A stretch of 64,000 nt of DNA, taken from the NCBI GenBank assembly GCA_018449715.1, contig JAAVVA010000006.1:124001-188000 (forward strand). Reading direction: 5' to 3'. Of the stretch, positions 28,470 to 38,240 are shown piece by piece (within the stretch, counting starts at the first letter, position 1; each line of letters begins with the position of its first letter). The translations under genes were made by a program, and so were the position numbers. The stretch comes from Acidobacteriaceae bacterium dw_441 (GTDB taxonomy: Bacteria; Acidobacteriota; Terriglobia; Terriglobales; Acidobacteriaceae). The notes beneath the pieces were generated by a model. The model saw nothing but the letters and a program-made list of their open reading frames with translations, had not been told where the DNA came from and searched no databases.

Positions 28470-29752
28470 GCCAATCGATGAACACCTTGATGCGTGTAAC
28501 GCGTGGAAGCGTGCGATATACAACATGTCTGTTGATCAGCACTCTCTTTTTTAGTGGTTGTAAGAAGGCCGACGACAGCGAAACTGCGACTTTGGTTACA
28601 GTGCAGGCAGAGAAACCGGAGACAGGAGAGATTGCGGAACATATCATGGCGGATGCGACGCTCTCTCCTCTGGCACAGGCCGCGATTGCTCCAAAGATCA
28701 CGGCTCCCGTCCGGAAATTCTATGTTCAGCGGGGATCGAAGGTGAAGGAGGGAGATCTACTGGCTGTTCTTGAGAATCGTGACCTCTCGGCTCAAATGGT
28801 CGACAACAAAGGTCAGCTCGACGCCGCCGAAGCCGCATACAGCATGCAGACGAAAGCCCAGATTCCCGAAGACTATACGAAGGCTGAACTCGATCTGGCT
28901 CAGGCGAAGGCACAGCTTCAGCTACAGAACGAGATCGTAGCAGCGAGGAAGAAACTCCTAGACGAAGGAGCCATTGCAGGTCGAGATTATGACACTGCGG
29001 TTGCCGCACAGGTTCAGGCGCGTGCAGCTTTCGACGTGGCACAGAATCACTTCCATTCGTTGCAGAAGATCAGTCATGAGGCCACGCTGAAGCAAGCCGA
29101 AGGGCAACTCGCATCTGCCAAGGGGAAATATCTCGCGGCGGAGGCCCAGGTCTCGTATTCAGAGATTCATAGTCCGATCTCCGGCGTCATTACAGACCGT
29201 CCTCTATTCGCTGGCGAGACGGTGAGTTCCGGAAGCACTCTCATGACCGTAATGGACACATCCTCCCTGCTCGCCAAGGTCCATCTTGCACAGACGGTCG
29301 CACAATGCCTCAGCCTGGGAGATGAAGCTTCCATTCTTGTTCCCGGGATTACCTATCCCCTTCCCGCAAAGATTTCGCTCATCAGCCCCGCTCTCGACCC
29401 GGGAAGCACGACCGTAGAGGTATGGCTTCGCCTGGAGAATAAGGATGGCAAATACAAGGCTGGAACGCCGGTGCGAACCTCCATTACGGGCCGCACTGTT
29501 CCCAAAGCAATCAAGATACCTCTGATGGCTGTGCTCACCGGACAAGACGGATCGAAGTCGGTCATGGTGGTGGGCCACGATGGAGTGGCTCACAAGAAAG
29601 AGGTTCAACTCGGGATCAACGACGGAGAAAACGTTCAGATTACTCAAGGTCTGACTGCTGCTGAAACCGTCATCACCACGGGCGGATATGGACTTGACGA
29701 CGGAACCAAGGTCAAGATCGGCAAGCCAGAAGAGGGTGGAGAAGACAAGTAA
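28466..29752 (+). CDS. RND efflux periplasmic adaptor, probable lipoprotein
   Basis: 428 residues from a GTG overlapping the TolC stop. The N-terminus has a lipobox-like end (CLLISTLFFSGC), suggesting lipid anchoring. A biotinyl/lipoyl-type half motif (APVRKFYVQRGSKVKEGDLL) and its partner (SEIHSPISGVITDRPLFAGE) flank a helical hairpin (residues about 115-210). Beta-barrel and membrane-proximal domains follow. It links pump and channel. The downstream pump starts at the last base of its stop codon. Confidence 0.92.
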   Translation: MSQSMNTLMRVTRGSVRYTTCLLISTLFFSGCKKADDSETATLVTVQAEKPETGEIAEHIMADATLSPLAQAAIAPKITAPVRKFYVQRGSKVKEGDLLAVLENRDLSAQMVDNKGQLDAAEAAYSMQTKAQIPEDYTKAELDLAQAKAQLQLQNEIVAARKKLLDEGAIAGRDYDTAVAAQVQARAAFDVAQNHFHSLQKISHEATLKQAEGQLASAKGKYLAAEAQVSYSEIHSPISGVITDRPLFAGETVSSGSTLMTVMDTSSLLAKVHLAQTVAQCLSLGDEASILVPGITYPLPAKISLISPALDPGSTTVEVWLRLENKDGKYKAGTPVRTSITGRTVPKAIKIPLMAVLTGQDGSKSVMVVGHDGVAHKKEVQLGINDGENVQITQGLTAAETVITTGGYGLDDGTKVKIGKPEEGGEDK

Positions 29753-32700
29753 TGCTACAGCCTCTAAACACCTTTCAAGCGCGCCCCTTCTGGCTCGTGC
29801 GTTTCCGGGGCCCAATCTTCTTCTTCCTGATCGTCCTGTCTCTGGCTGGGATTTACGCAGCGCAACAGGTTCCCATCTCAGTCTTCCCCGACACAAACTT
29901 TCCTCGCGTTGTGATCGGGGTGGATAACGGCGTCATGCCTGTTGAGCAGATGCAGGTCACCATCACCAAGCCAATCGAAGATGCAGTAAACTCCGTGCCG
30001 GGCCTGATGACCGTACGCTCGACGACAAGTCGTGGTTCGGCCGAAGTGAGTTTGTTTTTTAACTGGGGCGTCGATATGTTTCATACGCTCCAACTCGTCG
30101 ACTCGGCGCTCAGCAAAGTACGCCAGACTCTTCCGGCGACCGCAGTGATCACCACAAATCGGTTAACCTTTGCCACCTTTCCTATTCTTGGATACAGTCT
30201 GACATCCGATCGCCTCTCCCAGACCCAGTTATGGGAGATTGCGACTTATCAGCTGAAGCCGCCTCTGAACCGAGTAGCAGGAGTCAGCACCATTACGGTT
30301 CAGGGCGGCAAAGTTCCCGAGTTTCATATTGTTCCGAACATGGCGCGTATGCAGACGGCTGGTGTCACAATCCTCGACCTGGCAAACGCAGTACAAGCCT
30401 CCAACATCATCGATTCTCCCGGCCTCTATGAAGCGAATCACCAGCTCATTCTCGGTCTTGTTGGAGCGCAGGCCCATGATGGAGATCAGTTGGGACGACT
30501 CGTCGTCAAAACCACCGCAGGAGGTGCTCCTGTTCGCGTCGCCGATGTCGCCACCGTGCAGCCCGGCGTACTGCCTGTCTATACGGCAGTGACAGCGAAC
30601 GGCAAGTCTGCGGTGCTCCTCAATGTCGCTCGACACCCCGCGAGCAACACTGTTGCAGTGGCGGATGTAGTCGCTGCTGAGGTGCAGCAACTAAAGAAGG
30701 CCCTTCCGCCTGGCGTGACACTTGAGCCGTACTACGATCAGTCCGAACTTGTTCGAGATAGTATCCGTAGCGTGCGGGATGCCATCCTCATTGGACTTGT
30801 GCTCGCCTGCATCATCCTCTTCCTATTCCTCGGAGATTGGACCTCATCACTGGTCGCAGGTCTTGTCATCCCTGTTACCGTTGCCATCACCATTCTCTTT
30901 CTATGGATCATCGGTGAGAGCTTCAACCTGATGACACTCGGCGGCCTCGCTGCCGCGATCGGCCTCGTCATCGACGATGCGATTGTAGTAGTCGAGAATA
31001 TCGTGCTGCATCGAGACCACGGTGAGACGCGTGCTCAGGCAGCCCGCTTGGCACTGAAAGAGATTGCGGTGCCATTGGTGGGCTCGACCGTAACTCCTGT
31101 CGTTGTCTTTCTCCCGCTCGTATCGGTAACCGGCGTTACAGGAAGCTTCTTTCGAGCCCTTGCCGTCACGATGACGGTCGCTCTCCTAACCTCGCTTTTG
31201 CTTGCAGTAACCTGGACTCCCGCGTTGAGTCTTGTACTGCTCCGAGAGCGTCGAAAAGACGGGCGCAAAGCTCATGAAGAGCACGGACGGTTGATGCGGA
31301 CGATTCTTAACTGGCATGAGAAAGGCCTCGGCTGGTCTCTCAATCGCCCCTTTATCTTGCTTGGCCTCTGCGTTGTCCTTGTCTTCGGAAGCTGGCTTTC
31401 ATATAACGCTCTCGGATCGGATTTGCTCCCGGAGATGGACGAGGGAGGCTTTATTCTCGACTACATCATGCCGGCGGGTAGTTCCCTGACAGAAACCAAC
31501 CGCGTTTTAGAACACCTCGATCGTATCCTCCATAATTTACCGGAAGTAGAGAGCACGTCACGTCGAACGGGGCTTCAAATGGGTCTAGCCGCCGTCACTG
31601 AAGCCAATACCGGCGATATCACGGTCAGGTTGAATACAAAGCGTGATCGCGGAATAGATGAAGTCATCGCAGACGCTCGCGCTGAAATTAAGAAAACAGA
31701 ACCTGAACTCGATGTTGAGTTCACACAGGTTCTACAAGACATGATCGGGGACCTTTCGAATGCTCCCGAACCAATTCAAATCAAGGTCTTCGCCAACAAT
31801 CCGGCGCTCCTGGCGGATCTTGGTCCGCGCGTCGGTGATGCGATCAGTAAAATTGGCGGTGTCGTCGATGTGGAGAATGGCATCGATAACACCATCAGTG
31901 GACCAGCAACGAACTTCCAGGTTGATCCCAGCGTTGCAGCACGATTGGGCTTTACCCCGACGGAAGTCGCTGAAGATGCAACCTCGATTCTTGATGGTGT
32001 GACGACCACCGACCCTCTGATCGCGAACGGTCGACCCTACACCGTCAGGGTGCGCCTGGGCGATGATACTCGCCAATCTCTCGACACCATCCAAAACACC
32101 GTCTTCAACAGCGCCAGCGGTAAACTGGCAACCCTCGGTTCCCTTTCCCAGATCACGCAACTCCCTCCCCAGAACGAGATCAAGAGAGAGAATCTTCAAC
32201 AGCTAATCACGGTTACTGCCCGCCTCGAAGGCTCGGATCTCGGAACCACAATTTCAAAGGTCCAACAAACGATTCAGCTAATGCATCTGCCTCCGACAGT
32301 TCGCATCGAATATGGCGGCACCTACCAGGAGCAGCAGCAATCCTTCCACGAGCTTCTTCGCGTGCTTCTGCTTTCTCTCGTTCTTGTCTTCGGAGTTCTG
32401 CTCATTGAATTCCGCAACTTTTTTGCACCAACCGCCATCCTGATCTCTTCGGTTTTGTCGATCGCCGGTGTTGTCTTTGCATTGATGGTGACAGGCACAA
32501 CCTTCAACGTGGCCTCATTTATGGGTGTCATTATGGTCATCGGAATCGTGGCGAAGAACGGCATCCTGCTGCTCGATGCGGACGAGCGTTATCGGAAGGA
32601 AGGTGTCTCCGCCCGTGAGGCCATGATGCACGCGGCGCAGCGACGCCTTCGTCCCATTCTGATGACAGCTACCGCAGCCATCTGTGGCATGTTGCCGTTG

Positions 32701-32847
32701 GCCTTCGCACTGGGTTCCGGCTCGCAGATGCTGCAACCTCTCGCAATCGCAGTTATTGGCGGGCTGGTGATCTCCATGGTCCTGAGCCTCATCGTGACTC
32801 CCGTGGTCTACTACCTGCTGACTCGGTCGCACTCCAACCCAGCATAG
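29752..32847 (+). CDS. RND efflux inner-membrane transporter (canonical relay)
   Basis: 1031 residues with two repeats of membrane helices and large periplasmic loops. The proton-relay residues are intact: GLVIDDAIVVVENIV in helix 4 and GIVAKNGILLLDADERY in helix 10. Other hallmarks are SVFPDTNFPRVVI near the N-terminus and MTATAAICGMLPLAFALGSG near the C-terminus. It belongs to the HAE/heavy-metal broad RND group. Export of drugs or small toxic compounds is likely, but the substrate cannot be read from sequence. It is the last gene of the TolC-adaptor-pump operon and is followed by a terminator. It differs from the pump at 15.5 kb in having both Asp residues and the Lys. Confidence 0.94.
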   Translation: MLQPLNTFQARPFWLVRFRGPIFFFLIVLSLAGIYAAQQVPISVFPDTNFPRVVIGVDNGVMPVEQMQVTITKPIEDAVNSVPGLMTVRSTTSRGSAEVSLFFNWGVDMFHTLQLVDSALSKVRQTLPATAVITTNRLTFATFPILGYSLTSDRLSQTQLWEIATYQLKPPLNRVAGVSTITVQGGKVPEFHIVPNMARMQTAGVTILDLANAVQASNIIDSPGLYEANHQLILGLVGAQAHDGDQLGRLVVKTTAGGAPVRVADVATVQPGVLPVYTAVTANGKSAVLLNVARHPASNTVAVADVVAAEVQQLKKALPPGVTLEPYYDQSELVRDSIRSVRDAILIGLVLACIILFLFLGDWTSSLVAGLVIPVTVAITILFLWIIGESFNLMTLGGLAAAIGLVIDDAIVVVENIVLHRDHGETRAQAARLALKEIAVPLVGSTVTPVVVFLPLVSVTGVTGSFFRALAVTMTVALLTSLLLAVTWTPALSLVLLRERRKDGRKAHEEHGRLMRTILNWHEKGLGWSLNRPFILLGLCVVLVFGSWLSYNALGSDLLPEMDEGGFILDYIMPAGSSLTETNRVLEHLDRILHNLPEVESTSRRTGLQMGLAAVTEANTGDITVRLNTKRDRGIDEVIADARAEIKKTEPELDVEFTQVLQDMIGDLSNAPEPIQIKVFANNPALLADLGPRVGDAISKIGGVVDVENGIDNTISGPATNFQVDPSVAARLGFTPTEVAEDATSILDGVTTTDPLIANGRPYTVRVRLGDDTRQSLDTIQNTVFNSASGKLATLGSLSQITQLPPQNEIKRENLQQLITVTARLEGSDLGTTISKVQQTIQLMHLPPTVRIEYGGTYQEQQQSFHELLRVLLLSLVLVFGVLLIEFRNFFAPTAILISSVLSIAGVVFALMVTGTTFNVASFMGVIMVIGIVAKNGILLLDADERYRKEGVSAREAMMHAAQRRLRPILMTATAAICGMLPLAFALGSGSQMLQPLAIAVIGGLVISMVLSLIVTPVVYYLLTRSHSNPA

Positions 32848-32861
32848 CCTGCAACATCAAT

Positions 32862-32892
32862 AAAAAGGTCCGCACAATCGTACGGGCTTTTT
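32862..32892 (+). terminator. Rho-independent terminator after the second RND operon
   Basis: AAAAAGGTCCG pairs with CGGGCTTTTT, allowing G-T pairs, around a loop of about 10 bases. A-rich left and T-rich right arms make it usable in both directions. It begins 15 bases after the pump stop codon. Confidence 0.75.
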
Positions 32893-33001
32893 CACGCTTC
32901 TCCTATTTCTGAATCACCAAAATCTCCAAGCTCCCAGACATGATCGACAGACGGGAAGAAAGAGAGTGCCAAAGCCGTTGGCGGAAGTATCTAAGCTGAG
33001 G

Positions 33002-34429
33002 CTACTTTGAGATTGGAACCGACCTGAAAACAGGTAGAATGACAGTTACCAGCGCACCTCCGTCCGGGTGATTCTCTATATCGATGGATCCCCCAACGCG
33101 AGTGCAGATGGCTCTACAAATCGACAGCCCCAAACCAGTTCCACCACTCTTGCGGCTTCTCGAAAGGTCACTACGATAGAAGGGATCAAACAGATAAGGC
33201 CTATCTTCTTCGGATATGCCTTCTCCCCAATCTCTACACGTTAGAACAATATCTCCATCCATTCGCGCTAGAGAGAGCCACACCTTGCCCCCGTGATTGC
33301 TATGTTGCAACCCATTCACGAGAATATTCGAACAAAGTAACAAGGCATCTCGTCGATCGAGTGGCACGTCTGCGTTCTCAGCTAGTTCCACTCCAACTTC
33401 GATCTCTTTCAATTGGCCAAACGCCATGCTCTGATGCACGGCTTCTTCTATGATTTTTTTCATCGAACAGCCTGGGGCAACCACTCCATCGCGCGCCATG
33501 ACAGGCTGCTCTAACCTAGCCAGAGTTAATAATTTTTCGACGGTGGTCTCGAGTCGGGTAAAGTCATCAAGGCTCAAGGCCAGCCCCTGGCTGTACTCAT
33601 CCACTGTGCGCTTTCTCATGGAAAGTAGTTGCAGTGAAGACTTCACGATGGCAACATCTGTCTTTAGTTCATGGGCAGCATCGCTCGTAAAACGTTTTTG
33701 TTGCTCAAAAGAGAGTTGTACGCGAGCCAAAGCCGCCTCAAGAGCACGAGCCAGTGGACGCAATTCTTTGGTCTGTTTGGCGCTTTCCGGAGCATCGAAT
33801 TGCCAATTCACTCCATTGACCCTGTTCGCGGCATCGGCAAGTTGATAGACGGGTGAAAGATATCTCCGGATCAGCATGGCAATCATAATTGCGGTGATCC
33901 CAAGGAGAAGCGCCGTCGCAATAATAAAAAAGCGAATCGCTTCAAATACCTCGTGCCACACCCTTCCTACCGGTCGACCATAAACAATCGTGACGTTGTG
34001 CCGAACTCCCCCAGTCGGCAAGCCCGGATCGACAACACGGACGTCATGGAGCACCGTAAATCGATACTTACGATGCCCAATCATAATTTGATGAAATCCC
34101 GCAGATTTGCTCAATACCTCAGCGATCGCATTCCGATCCCCCGAAGAACCCAAGACCTTACCATGATCCACTTCAACCCGGTAAAAGGCATCCCTCTCTA
34201 GCGGGGTATTGTGCAAATCAAGCACAACATTATCGTCCGCATCATCAGCATCCTCAACAGAACCCATGATCATACGTGCCGTTCCCGTCAGATTAGCGTC
34301 AAATCCACGCAGTTCGACATCGTACTCATGGACAGTTACAGCACAGATCAAGACGAGCGCAGAGAGGAATTCCAGTGCAAGAACTGTCACGACTAAACGA
34401 CGTGTAATCGAGATTTCACCTTTATTCAC
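33002..34429 (-). CDS. Sensor histidine kinase of a two-component system
   Basis: 475 residues. Membrane spans lie at about 11-33 and 165-187, with a periplasmic sensor region between. HAMP follows (RRYLSPVYQLADAANRVN), then HisKA with the phosphoacceptor in SDAAHELKTDVAIVKSS. The ATPase domain shows an N box (LCSNILVNGLQHSNHGG), G1 (CRDWGEGISEEDRPYLFDPF) and G2 (SGGTGLGLSICRAICTRVGG). It phosphorylates the regulator encoded just upstream, whose stop overlaps this start by 8 bases. The pair converges on the second RND operon and may control it, but no binding site was identified. Confidence 0.93.
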   Translation of the reverse strand: MNKGEISITRRLVVTVLALEFLSALVLICAVTVHEYDVELRGFDANLTGTARMIMGSVEDADDADDNVVLDLHNTPLERDAFYRVEVDHGKVLGSSGDRNAIAEVLSKSAGFHQIMIGHRKYRFTVLHDVRVVDPGLPTGGVRHNVTIVYGRPVGRVWHEVFEAIRFFIIATALLLGITAIMIAMLIRRYLSPVYQLADAANRVNGVNWQFDAPESAKQTKELRPLARALEAALARVQLSFEQQKRFTSDAAHELKTDVAIVKSSLQLLSMRKRTVDEYSQGLALSLDDFTRLETTVEKLLTLARLEQPVMARDGVVAPGCSMKKIIEEAVHQSMAFGQLKEIEVGVELAENADVPLDRRDALLLCSNILVNGLQHSNHGGKVWLSLARMDGDIVLTCRDWGEGISEEDRPYLFDPFYRSDLSRSRKSGGTGLGLSICRAICTRVGGSIDIENHPDGGALVTVILPVFRSVPISK

Positions 34430-35105
34430 GTCGACTATCTCCAGTAAGACGATAGCCTCGATGACGCAAGGTGGCGATCAGAGGCTCATCTCCAACTGCA
34501 TTTAGTTTTCTGCGCAAATTTGATATATGAGCTTCCACGACATTTGAATGATGCTCCCAGGCAAAATCATAAAGATGTTCCAGCAATTCCCTCTTGGAAA
34601 CCACGGCACGTGGACGGTGAATCAAATACTCGAGGATGCGATATTCCGTCGGAGAAAGATCGATAGGCTCGCCGTTGCGAGTGACTGTCTGATGGATCGT
34701 ATCGACTTCAACGTCGGCAACTGTGAGCTTCGAATTGGAAACCCCTTTCCCTCTGCGAATAAGAGCTTTTACTCTCGCAATGAGTTCTCCCAAATCAAAT
34801 GGCTTACTTAAATAGTCGTCGGCTCCAGCGTTCAGGAGTTCGATGATTGAGGCCGTTCCCTCCTGAGCCGTGAGAATAAGTACCGGTGTATTCATCTGCC
34901 TACGCCTGAGATCTCGCAAAATTTCCTGACCACTCTTACCCGGCAGCATTAAATCAAGAATGATGGCATCGTAAACGCCCTGCTCGGCCAAATGTGCTCC
35001 ATCCTCACCGTCTGCAGCATGATCTACAACCAATCCCGTTTCGCGCAGCGCGGCGACAATGTTTTCCGCCAACCTCAGCTCATCTTCAACCAAAAGAATA
35101 CGCAT
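34422..35105 (-). CDS. OmpR/PhoB-family response regulator
   Basis: 227 residues. The receiver domain has the acidic pair E7-D8, the phospho-Asp D51 (IILDLMLPGKSG), a conserved Thr (LILTAQEG) and the Lys in LSKPFDLGEL. A winged-helix output domain follows from about residue 130 (DLSPTEYRILEYLIHRPRAV, VVEAHISNLRRKLNAVGDEP, ATLRHRGYRLTG). It is translated together with the kinase downstream. The gene lies 84 bases from a decayed gene on the same strand. Confidence 0.94.
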   Translation of the reverse strand: MRILLVEDELRLAENIVAALRETGLVVDHAADGEDGAHLAEQGVYDAIILDLMLPGKSGQEILRDLRRRQMNTPVLILTAQEGTASIIELLNAGADDYLSKPFDLGELIARVKALIRRGKGVSNSKLTVADVEVDTIHQTVTRNGEPIDLSPTEYRILEYLIHRPRAVVSKRELLEHLYDFAWEHHSNVVEAHISNLRRKLNAVGDEPLIATLRHRGYRLTGDSRRE

Positions 35106-35188
35106 CTTAATCGTCTCTCCATAGATTATGGCTGAGATTGCTTAAGACTCGCTGAAGGTCCTTTGCTCTTCATTCCATCCTTCTACAT

Positions 35189-35575
35189 TCATCTGTCGGT
35201 AAGCGATACTTCCACCAAAGTATCCTTTGGGAAAACTACAGCATGTCCGCGGGTTAGAAAGTGGAAGTAGACGGATTTCGCAAGAGAGTACGACCCGAAT
35301 CCGATCGCTACTCTCCGGTCGTTAAGCATCAAGGCTACAACGTGTGCCGCTAGTCCAAATCCATTCGCTGCGACTGTCTGCCTCCCCAGTCCACTTCCAT
35401 CACGATCCTAGGTTTGGCCAATAAAGGTAAACCGACCTAATACCGCAAGAGCAACAAAACGATTCTTATCAGGGTTGGACTTTATACCTCCCTCTTGATC
35501 AACCGTGATATTTTGCGATTTGTCCCCGCCCGCTCCGGTCAATCGGGAAGCTTCGATTGATACCATGTACTGCTC
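35189..35575 (-). pseudogene. C-terminal fragment of an unrecognised protein with an internal stop
   Basis: On the minus strand an uninterrupted, protein-like frame starts just after a TAA at about 35582. It reads EQYMVSIEASRLTGAGGDKS, IKSNPDKNRFVALAVLGRFT and FIGQT, then a TAG at 35408-35410. It continues in the same frame as DRDGSGLGRQTVAANGFGLA, NDRRVAIGFGSYSLAKSVYF and FLTRGHAVVFPKDTLVEVSL, with a TGA at 35189. The one-stop structure and lack of a start suggest a truncated gene. I do not recognise the family. Confidence 0.6.
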
Positions 35576-35985
35576 ACGACATTACGGGAGGGTTTTCACT
35601 GAATTCTAAAGAACAGAAACACTCAACGAAGAGCAACAGCTAACAACGCGTATGGTGCACTCGGAGCAAACATCCCTCGCGAAACTGCATGACAATTCAT
35701 GACTTTACGAATGCCTCTGGATCAGAGGAAACGCGACCTAGAACATCGCAACGACATTCTCTTGCATGTAACCGTCGATTGGATGGGTACTGCGATCATC
35801 GTGCAATATCCACGGACACAGATTTTGCATCGTCACGCATCCGAGAACCTCGACCGGGGCAATTGGAATGCATAGCTCGTCCGCGGGAATCCAGGCAAGC
35901 GGGGTTCTTCCCTGCTTCTTTGGCAAATTCTTCATGAACACGACGAGCCGTGCAACTAAATGGATGAGGTTGGGTAGTTTTTCAG
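35576..35985. other. Intergenic stretch without a supported gene
   Basis: About 400 bases between a gene fragment and the cupredoxin gene. Short frames occur on both strands, including one of 58 codons from an ATG at 35699, but no family motif was seen. It may be further decayed sequence. Confidence 0.4.
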
Positions 35986-36684
35986 TTAGTAAGAAGAGGT
36001 AAGGTCAGGTGTGTAGTCCTTGCCGAACTTGTTCTTGTGGTGTGCTGTCGACGCATTGCTTGGGCGGAACTGGAGTGAGCCGAGTTCATAGCTGACCGCT
36101 GGCACATTGATAATTTCATCGCCCCACGTTGGCGAGGATAAAGAAAGTTGCTCTGCCCATGCCTGCAGGCGATAGCGTCCGGGAGGGACATCATGGATGG
36201 CGATGGAACCTTTTGCGTCAGAGATGGCGAACCAGGGAGAGTTGAGCGCGACCACAACGGCGCCCATCTGGGGATGGATATTGCAGAAAATGTAGGAGAC
36301 GCCTTCGCGATCGAAGGTGACGGAGCGGTGGCTTCCTGCTTCGTAGAGCCCGAGGTCGAAGCGTTTGCCGTTGAAGAGAGAGAAGACGTTGTGGAAGAAA
36401 GGGTCCGTGTTGGGAAACTCGACGCTGGTGCCGGTAGGGATAACGAGCAGATGAGGCAGGAACTGCTTGTCCTTCTGCACTAGCTTCACATTGGGCTTCG
36501 ATATCGACCGAGGCTCAGAAGAGTCGAGAGGCGTGAGCCAGACTACAACATTAGCCAGCGAGGTCTGGTGCGATGACGAATGTTCAACTCGAATGGTGGC
36601 CGTGACCTCGGAGCAGCGCGCAGGCAAGGGGAAGGCAGCTGTGAGCAGCAGAATCATCCATCCGCGAATTGTATGCTTGATCAT
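35986..36684 (-). CDS. Secreted cupredoxin-like protein
   Basis: About 232 residues from the ATG at 36684, chosen because AGGCGGA precedes it and a signal peptide follows (MIKHTIRGWMILLLTAAFPL, cleaved near ARCSE). The core is a plastocyanin/azurin-type fold with a likely type-1 copper site: His in FFHNVFSLF and Cys-His-Met in FCNIHPQMGAVV. A C-terminal segment (GSIAIHDVPPGRYRLQAWAE) resembles a carboxypeptidase-regulatory sandwich, as in methylamine-utilisation-like proteins. It probably carries electrons or copper in the periplasm. It is the last gene of the four-gene operon that starts with the response regulator at 40742. Confidence 0.82.
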   Translation of the reverse strand: MIKHTIRGWMILLLTAAFPLPARCSEVTATIRVEHSSSHQTSLANVVVWLTPLDSSEPRSISKPNVKLVQKDKQFLPHLLVIPTGTSVEFPNTDPFFHNVFSLFNGKRFDLGLYEAGSHRSVTFDREGVSYIFCNIHPQMGAVVVALNSPWFAISDAKGSIAIHDVPPGRYRLQAWAEQLSLSSPTWGDEIINVPAVSYELGSLQFRPSNASTAHHKNKFGKDYTPDLTSSY

Positions 36685-36701
36685 ATATGTCCGCCTGACA
36701 G

Positions 36702-38240
36702 TTAGAAACGGTATCCCAGTGAAAGCGTGAAGATATCTGCGGACGAAGAGCTGCTGTTGACATTGAATGTGCGGATGTGGCGAAACTCGGGCGAGAGGAT
36801 GAGATAGGTCTTCGGGGTATAGATCAGATTGGCTGACCACATCTGGTTGCGCGCATAAAGTTGAGTGGCGTTGGCGTCGGACGGCAGGACAAGCGAGTGG
36901 AAGTCGCGGGCGAAGCCGTTATCGAGACCAAAAACGCCGTTGACTTCGAACACATTGGTGAAGCGGAGCTTAGCCTGGGTCCATCCTCCGGCATCGTTCA
37001 AGAGCCGGAAGGTGGCGGCCCCAGTGACTGGATCATTGCCGCTGACAACGTTTTTATAGGTACCTCCACCCAATCCACCGATAGCTCGACCGCGATAAGC
37101 TTCACCGCTAAGTTCAAGGCGTTGTGAGAGGGGAATCTTCCAGTCTCCTGTGATCGCATAGGAGTCGCCGTTGCGACCGCCTGAGTAAGCCAGACGGGAA
37201 TAGTAGCCACCAAGTCCTAACTGTAGGTGGTCGTGAGCGTTCTGCTCTCCACGATTCCATGAGATACGCGATTCATAGGCAGGCTGACCGCTGCGTTCTC
37301 CAGCGGACGGGGTGCGATTAATATTCGTGTTGCTGTATCCAGAAGGGGGCGGATCCCAAAGACCGAACTCCCAGGAGAGATTGCTGTGCGAGGAGGTATC
37401 GAAGCGATGTTGATAGCGGAGTTGCGGCGCCCAGACCCACAGGTTTCCCGCACCGGACATCGCCGGTTCCGCGACTGAGGCGTAGGAAGTAGGTGAGAGG
37501 GGCGAGATGAGAGGAGCGACAAAACCTACCTCGACCGTGTCCCTGCTCCACAAGAGACCAGCTGAGGCGGTGCGCATACGAACAATGCCTCCGCTGGAAC
37601 CGTAGTTGCTGTATGGAATGCCGCCGTAGAAGTCCATGTTGACCTCGGCATAGCTGGAGGCACCTGCAAGATGCGGGCCGCTGGCCTGAATGCCAATAAT
37701 GGTTTGACGGAAGTTGGCGCCAAAGGTTCTCGATGGAGTGTCGTAAGTTTGAGGGAGTGCAACAACGGGCTGATCGAAGTTGTCGACTACACCGTGGTTG
37801 GAGAAGGCGTTGAACAGGATGAGTCCATTGAGCCGAACAGGATATCGGGATTCACTTTCGACCTTGACCTGCTCATGTTGCTCGATCTGCGACTGGATGA
37901 CGGAGATCTGTTCCTTGATATCTGTGTTAGATGAGGAAGAGGATCCCTCCGCAACAACCGGAGCGGCGGCTTCAGGAGGAGTGTTGGGAGACGGGGCAGA
38001 CGTTGGTGCATTCAGCGCAGAAAGCTCGCCCCTCATCTCGTTGATCTGCTCCCGGAGGCGTTCCATCTCCTGCTCCGACTGCTTCAAGCGGTCTTCTGCG
38101 GCAACAAGCCGCGAGGCGAGGCTCTGGAGCTGAGCCGGGGTTACGGCGGGGGCTGTGGTCTGTGCGCGTACGACCACAGGAATCAAAGTGGAAAGAGCGA
38201 ACGTGAGGGCTGTGAGTCGAATGGAAGAGCGAGCAATCAC
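36702..38240 (-). CDS. Outer-membrane porin-like protein with N-terminal coiled coil
   Basis: 512 residues. A signal peptide (SSIRLTALTFALSTLIPVVV, cleaved near RAQ) is followed by a coiled coil (LASRLVAAEDRLKQSEQEME) and a Pro/Ser linker. The remaining 370 residues show alternating strands with aromatic ends, finishing in DIFTLSLGYRF with terminal Phe. It resembles DcaP-like or other acidobacterial porins, in which the coiled coil may contact peptidoglycan. The ligand is unknown. The start overlaps the kinase stop by 4 bases, and the cupredoxin start lies 17 bases downstream. Confidence 0.8.
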   Translation of the reverse strand: MIARSSIRLTALTFALSTLIPVVVRAQTTAPAVTPAQLQSLASRLVAAEDRLKQSEQEMERLREQINEMRGELSALNAPTSAPSPNTPPEAAAPVVAEGSSSSSNTDIKEQISVIQSQIEQHEQVKVESESRYPVRLNGLILFNAFSNHGVVDNFDQPVVALPQTYDTPSRTFGANFRQTIIGIQASGPHLAGASSYAEVNMDFYGGIPYSNYGSSGGIVRMRTASAGLLWSRDTVEVGFVAPLISPLSPTSYASVAEPAMSGAGNLWVWAPQLRYQHRFDTSSHSNLSWEFGLWDPPPSGYSNTNINRTPSAGERSGQPAYESRISWNRGEQNAHDHLQLGLGGYYSRLAYSGGRNGDSYAITGDWKIPLSQRLELSGEAYRGRAIGGLGGGTYKNVVSGNDPVTGAATFRLLNDAGGWTQAKLRFTNVFEVNGVFGLDNGFARDFHSLVLPSDANATQLYARNQMWSANLIYTPKTYLILSPEFRHIRTFNVNSSSSSADIFTLSLGYRF

